This document shows, piece by piece, positions 58,601 to 64,000 of a stretch of DNA of 64,000 bases (position 1 is the stretch's first letter; every line of letters begins with the position of its first letter). The position numbers and the translations under genes are program-made. The notes beneath the pieces are model-generated. The model made no database searches, was not told the DNA's origin, and saw only the letters and a program-made list of their open reading frames with translations. Origin of the DNA: Panorpa germanica (lineage: Eukaryota > Arthropoda > Insecta > Mecoptera > Panorpidae); the NCBI GenBank assembly GCA_963678705.1, contig OY783208.1, forward strand, positions 4,030,001-4,094,000, given 5' to 3'.

Positions 58601-61600
58601 AAGTACTTGACCATGAAAACGTTTTTTTACAAATGTCACATGAAAAATGATTAACGTCTAAATGCGTCTTTTTATGTTCCTTTAAATACCTTGAACATGA
58701 AAACGTTTTGTTACAAATGTCACATGAAAAAGGATTAACGTCTAAATGCGTCTTTTTATGTTCTTTTAAATACCTTGAACATGAAAACGTTTTGTTACAA
58801 ATGTCACATGAAAAAGGATTAACGTCTAAATGCGTCTTTTTATGTCGACTTAAAGTACTTGACCATGAAAACGTTTTTTTACAAATGTCACATGAAAAAG
58901 GATTAACGTCTAAATGCGTCTTTTTATGTCGACTTAAAGTACTTGACCATGAAAACGTTTTTTTACAAATGTCACATGAAAAATGATTAACGTCTAAATG
59001 CGTCTTTTTATGTCGACTTAAAGTACTTGACCATGAAAACGTTTTTTTACAAATGTCACATGAAAAATGATTAACGTCTAAATGCGTCTTTTTATGTTCC
59101 TTTAAATACCTTGAACATGAAAACGTTTTTTTACAAATGTCACATGAAAAATGATTAACGTCTAAATGCGTCTTTTTATGTTCCTTTAAATACCTTGAAC
59201 ATGAAAACGTTTTGTTACAAATGTCACATGAAAAAGGATTAACGTCTAAATGCGTCTTTTTATGTCGACTTAAAGTACTTGACCATGAAAACGTTTTGTT
59301 ACAAATGTCACATGAAAAAGGATTAACGTCTAAATGCGTCTTTTTATGTCGACTTAAAGTACTTGACCATGAAAACGTTTTGTTACAAATGTCACATGAA
59401 AAAGGATTAACGTCTAAATGCGTCTTTTTATGTCGACTTAAAGTACTTGACCATGAAAACGTTTTTTTACAAATGTCACATGAAAAATGATTAACGTCTA
59501 AATGCGTCTTTTTATGTTCCTTTAAATACCTTGAACATGAAAACGTTTTGTTACAAATGTCACATGAAAAAGGATTAACGTCTAAATGCGTCTTTTTATG
59601 TCGACTTAAAGTACTTGACCATGAAAACATTTTTTTACAAATGTCACATGAAAAATGATTAACGTCTAAATGCGTCTTTTTATGTTCCTTTAAATACCTT
59701 GAACATGAAAACGTTTTGTTACAAATGTCACATGAAAAAGGATTAACGTCTAAATGCGTCTTTTTATGTCGACTTAAAGTACTTGACCATGAAAACGTTT
59801 TTTTACAAATGTCACATGAAAAATGATTAACGTCTAAATGCGTCTTTTTATGTTCCTTTAAATACCTTGAACATGAAAACGTTTTGTTACAAATGTCACA
59901 TGAAAAAGGATTAACGTCTAAATGCGTCTTTTTATGTCGACTTAAAGTACTTGACCATGAAAACGTTTTGTTACAAATGTCACATGAAAAAGGATTAACG
60001 TCTAAATGCGTCTTTTTATGTCGACTTAAAGTACTTGACCATGAAAACGTTTTTTTACAAATGTCACATGAAAAATGATTAACGTCTAAATGCGTCTTTT
60101 TATGTTCCTTTAAATACCTTGAACATGAAAACGTTTTGTTACAAATGTCACATGAAAAAGGATTAACGTCTAAATGCGTCTTTTTATGTCGACTTAAAGT
60201 ACTTGACCATGAAAACATTTTTTTACAAATGTCACATGAAAAATGATTAACGTCTAAATGCGTCTTTTTATGTTCCTTTAAATACCTTGAACATGAAAAC
60301 GTTTTGTTACAAATGTCACATGAAAAAGGATTAACGTCTAAATGCGTCTTTTTATGATCCTTTAAATACCTTGAACATGAAAACGTTTTGTTACAAATGT
60401 CACATGAAAAAGGATTAACGTCTAAATGCGTCTTTTTATGTCGACTTAAAGTACTTGACCATGAAAACGTTTTTTTACAAATGTCACATGAAAAAGGATT
60501 AACGTCTAAATGCGTCTTTTTATGTTCCTTTAAATACCTTGAACATGAAAACGTTTTGTTACAAATGTCACATGAAAAAGGATTAACGTCTAAATGCGTC
60601 TTTTTATGATCCTTTAAATACCTTGAACATGAAAACGTTTTGTTACAAATGTCACATGAAAAAGGATTAACGTCTAAATGCGTCTTTTTATGATCCTTTA
60701 AATACCTTGAACATGAAAACGTTTTTTTACAAATGTCACATGAAAAATGATTAACGTCTAAATGCGTCTTTTTATGTTCCTTTAAATACCTTGACCATGA
60801 AAACGTTTTGTTACAAATGTCACATGAAAAAGGATTAACGTCTAAATGCGTCTTTTTATGTTCCTTTAAATACCTTGACCATGAAAACGTTTTGTTACAA
60901 ATGTCACATGAAAAAGGATTAACGTCTAAATGCGTCTTTTTATGATCCTTTAAATACCTTGAACATGAAAACGTTTTTTTACAAATGTCACATGAAAAAG
61001 GATTAACGTCTAAATGCGTCTTTTTATGATCCTTTAAATACCTTGACCATGAAAACGTTTTTTTACAAATGTCACATGAAAAATGATTAACGTCTAAATG
61101 CGTCTTTTTATGTTCCTTTAAATACCTTGAACATGAAAACGTTTTGTTACAAATGTCACATGAAAAAGGATTAACGTCTAAATGCGTCTTTTTATGATCC
61201 TTTAAATACCTTGAACATGAAAACGTTTTGTTACAAATGTCACATGAAAAAGGATTAACGTCTAAATGCGTCTTTTTATGTTCCTTTAAATACCTTGAAC
61301 ATGAAAACGTTTTGTTACAAATGTCACATGAAAAAGGATTAACGTCTAAATGCGTCTTTTTATGTCGACTTAAAGTACTTGACCATGAAAACGTTTTTTT
61401 ACAAATGTCACATGAAAAATGATTAACGTCTAAATGCGTCTTTTTATGTTCCTTTAAATACCTTGAACATGAAAACGTTTTGTTACAAATGTCACATGAA
61501 AAAGGATTAACGTCTAAATGCGTCTTTTTATGTCGACTTAAAGTACTTGACCATGAAAACATTTTTTTACAAATGTCACATGAAAAATGATTAACGTCTA

Positions 61601-64000
61601 AATGCGTCTTTTTATGTTCCTTTAAATACCTTGAACATGAAAACGTTTTGTTACAAATGTCACATGAAAAAGGATTAACGTCTAAATGCGTCTTTTTATG
61701 TCGACTTAAAGTACTTGACCATGAAAACGTTTTTTTACAAATGTCACATGAAAAAGGATTAACGTCTAAATGCGTCTTTTTATGTTCCTTTAAATACCTT
61801 GAACATGAAAACGTTTTGTTACAAATGTCACATGAAAAAGGATTAACGTCTAAATGCGTCTTTTTATGTCGACTTAAAGTACTTGACCATGAAAACGTTT
61901 TTTTACAAATGTCACATGAAAAATGATTAACGTCTAAATGCGTCTTTTTATGTTCCTTTAAATACCTTGAACATGAAAACGTTTTGTTACAAATGTCACA
62001 TGAAAAAGGATTAACGTCTAAATGCGTCTTTTTATGTCGACTTAAAGTACTTGACCATGAAAACGTTTTTTTACAAATGTCACATGAAAAAGGATTAACG
62101 TCTAAATGCGTCTTTTTATGTTCCTTTAAATACCTTGAACATGAAAACGTTTTGTTACAAATGTCACATGAAAAAGGATTAACGTCTAAATGCGTCTTTT
62201 TATGTCGACTTAAAGTACTTGACCATGAAAACGTTTTTTTACAAATGTCACATGAAAAAGGATTAACGTCTAAATGCGTCTTTTTATGTCGACTTAAAGT
62301 ACTTGACCATGAAAACGTTTTTTTACAAATGTCACATGAAAAATGATTAACGTCTAAATGCGTCTTTTTATGTCGACTTAAAGTACTTGACCATGAAAAC
62401 GTTTTTTTACAAATGTCACATGAAAAATGATTAACGTCTAAATGCGTCTTTTTATGTTCCTTTAAATACCTTGAACATGAAAACGTTTTTTTACAAATGT
62501 CACATGAAAAATGATTAACGTCTAAATGCGTCTTTTTATGTTCCTTTAAATACCTTGAACATGAAAACGTTTTGTTACAAATGTCACATGAAAAAGGATT
62601 AACGTCTAAATGCGTCTTTTTATGTCGACTTAAAGTACTTGACCATGAAAACGTTTTGTTACAAATGTCACATGAAAAAGGATTAACGTCTAAATGCGTC
62701 TTTTTATGTCGACTTAAAGTACTTGACCATGAAAACGTTTTGTTACAAATGTCACATGAAAAAGGATTAACGTCTAAATGCGTCTTTTTATGTCGACTTA
62801 AAGTACTTGACCATGAAAACGTTTTTTTACAAATGTCACATGAAAAATGATTAACGTCTAAATGCGTCTTTTTATGTTCCTTTAAATACCTTGAACATGA
62901 AAACGTTTTGTTACAAATGTCACATGAAAAAGGATTAACGTCTAAATGCGTCTTTTTATGTCGACTTAAAGTACTTGACCATGAAAACATTTTTTTACAA
63001 ATGTCACATGAAAAATGATTAACGTCTAAATGCGTCTTTTTATGTTCCTTTAAATACCTTGAACATGAAAACGTTTTGTTACAAATGTCACATGAAAAAG
63101 GATTAACGTCTAAATGCGTCTTTTTATGTCGACTTAAAGTACTTGACCATGAAAACGTTTTTTTACAAATGTCACATGAAAAAGGATTAACGTCTAAATG
63201 CGTCTTTTTATGTTCCTTTAAATACCTTGAACATGAAAACGTTTTGTTACAAATGTCACATGAAAAATGATTAACGTCTTAAATGCGTCTTTTTATGTTC
63301 CTTTAAATACCTTGAACATGAAAACGTTTTTTTACAAATGTCACATGAAAAATGATTAACGTCTAAATGCGTCTTTTTATGTTCCTTTAAATACCTTGAA
63401 CATGAAAACGTTTTGTTACAAATGTCACATGAAAAAGGATTAACGTCTAAATGCGTCTTTTTATGTCGACTTAAAGTACTTGACCATGAAAACGTTTTGT
63501 TACAAATGTCACATGAAAAAGGATTAACGTCTAAATGCGTCTTTTTATGTCGACTTAAAGTACTTGACCATGAAAACGTTTTGTTACAAATGTCACATGA
63601 AAAAGGATTAACGTCTAAATGCGTCTTTTTATGTCGACTTAAAGTACTTGACCATGAAAACGTTTTTTTACAAATGTCACATGAAAAATGATTAACGTCT
63701 AAATGCGTCTTTTTATGTTCCTTTAAATACCTTGAACATGAAAACGTTTTGTTACAAATGTCACATGAAAAAGGATTAACGTCTAAATGCGTCTTTTTAT
63801 GTCGACTTAAAGTACTTGACCATGAAAACATTTTTTTACAAATGTCACATGAAAAATGATTAACGTCTAAATGCGTCTTTTTATGTTCCTTTAAATACCT
63901 TGAACATGAAAACGTTTTGTTACAAATGTCACATGAAAAAGGATTAACGTCTAAATGCGTCTTTTTATGTCGACTTAAAGTACTTGACCATGAAAACGTT
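52674..64000 (-). CDS. ZNF-A6: giant zinc-finger array, about 134 fingers in window, 5' end outside
   Basis: From the stop at 52674 one frame is open to about 63280, over 3500 codons, made almost only of 28-residue C2H2 fingers. Three helices dominate: SCSRYLKEH, SWSSTLSRH and, near the C-terminus, SSSRSLKEH. Linkers are LDVNP or LDVNH instead of TGEKP. The last finger (SRSSALKRH, LAVNSFS) is the family end, with TGT changed to TGA as in A4. Near 63279 one extra T (gtcttaaatg for gtctaaatg) shifts the frame, so reading from upstream ends HLRR and a stop at 63271. Either the gene is truncated or the base is an assembly error. By analogy with A1-A4 an acidic MAQQ N-terminus should lie beyond 64000. 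No intron or other domain is visible. Confidence 0.8.
52684..64000 (-). repeat. Coding satellite of 84-bp units, about 134 copies in window
   Basis: The whole stretch is a head-to-tail array of 84-bp units, differing mainly at four switches: helix type (ttcctttaaataccttgaac or cgacttaaagtacttgacc), N or K after the second Cys (gttacaaat or tttacaaat), P or H in the linker (aaaggatta or aaatgatta), and a rare K-M change (aaaacat). Twelve consecutive units around 55852-56886 appear identical. Apart from the single extra T near 63279 all spacing is a multiple of 84. Confidence 0.93.
57961..64000 (-). repeat. Higher-order repeats of ten units (840 bp) within the array
   Basis: The module covering 58372-58650 recurs at 59212-59490, 62572-62850 and 63413-63691. 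The offsets are 840 bp between neighbours (841 where the extra T lies) and 4200 bp between pairs. The rare aaaacat variant occurs near 59629, 60219, 61560, 62989 and 63829. Earlier in the array (53700-57800) the W-type finger plus two LDVNH units bound runs of identical LDVNP units of varying length. Confidence 0.8.

Noticed and set aside
52684-64000. Regular short repeats suggesting a CRISPR array
   Set aside because: There are no unique spacers, the repeats are contiguous and they encode C2H2 fingers in a eukaryotic genome.
1-64000. tRNA, rRNA or other structured RNA genes
   Set aside because: No cloverleaf with A and B boxes or rRNA-like conserved block was recognised on reading; a covariance-model search was not possible.

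Overview
The window is AT-rich insect nuclear DNA. It has short GT-AG introns, large clustered families of C2H2 zinc-finger genes, a Ty3/gypsy-type LTR retrotransposon, a Jockey-type LINE remnant, and several TIR and Helitron-like elements. A beetle is a reasonable guess from the style of the zinc-finger proteins (N-termini rich in IKxE/VKxE motifs, no visible ZAD domain), but the order cannot be fixed from the sequence alone.

The window is a nest of segmental duplications built around one minus-strand zinc-finger (ZNF) family, called ZNF-A here. Its starts encode MAQQIKSELNE. Six copies are present. A1 (961-3207) is intact with 23 fingers. A2 (13612-14578) is frameshifted by a 17-bp deletion. 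A3 (29213-31037) is broken by a frameshift and a nonsense codon. A4 (36921-37814) is intact with 7 fingers. A5 (44094-44795) has lost its 5' half. A6 (52674 to beyond 64000) is an enormous tandem array of about 134 visible 84-bp finger units, and its N-terminus lies outside the window. Three 3'-terminal ZNF fragments sit near 350, 28630 and 36060. A second family, ZNF-B, has an intact copy (25869-26663) and a decayed copy (33440-34213).

A third gene type lies on the plus strand in two near-identical segments of about 8 kb (5638-13610 and 44779-52670). It is a small two-exon gene with a DUF4817-like helix-turn-helix domain and acidic, IKxE-rich ends. Two further downstream acceptors (near 9002 and 11451) keep the same phase and could serve as alternative terminal exons. 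A partial third segment (about 39900-44090) carries only the last of these exons.

Mobile DNA fills most of the remainder. A whole-looking LTR element at 15591-23355 has two 776-bp LTRs differing at about one base and a single long Gag-Pol frame. A TIR/MITE family with ends AATGGGCTTGTGTCC occurs repeatedly, three times as large inverted composites. Helitron-like elements end in a hairpin plus CTAG, twice as tail-to-tail inverted dimers. A 1,615-bp TTAA-target transposon at 42231-43845 interrupts one Helitron-like copy. A 600-bp PIF/Harbinger-like MITE at 24736-25335 interrupts a Jockey-type LINE remnant.

The most unusual object is the A6 array: more than 11 kb of coding 84-bp repeats, almost entirely two or three finger types joined by a non-canonical LDVNP/LDVNH linker, with higher-order repeats and runs of identical units. 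It behaves like a coding satellite and remains open over more than 10 kb in one frame.
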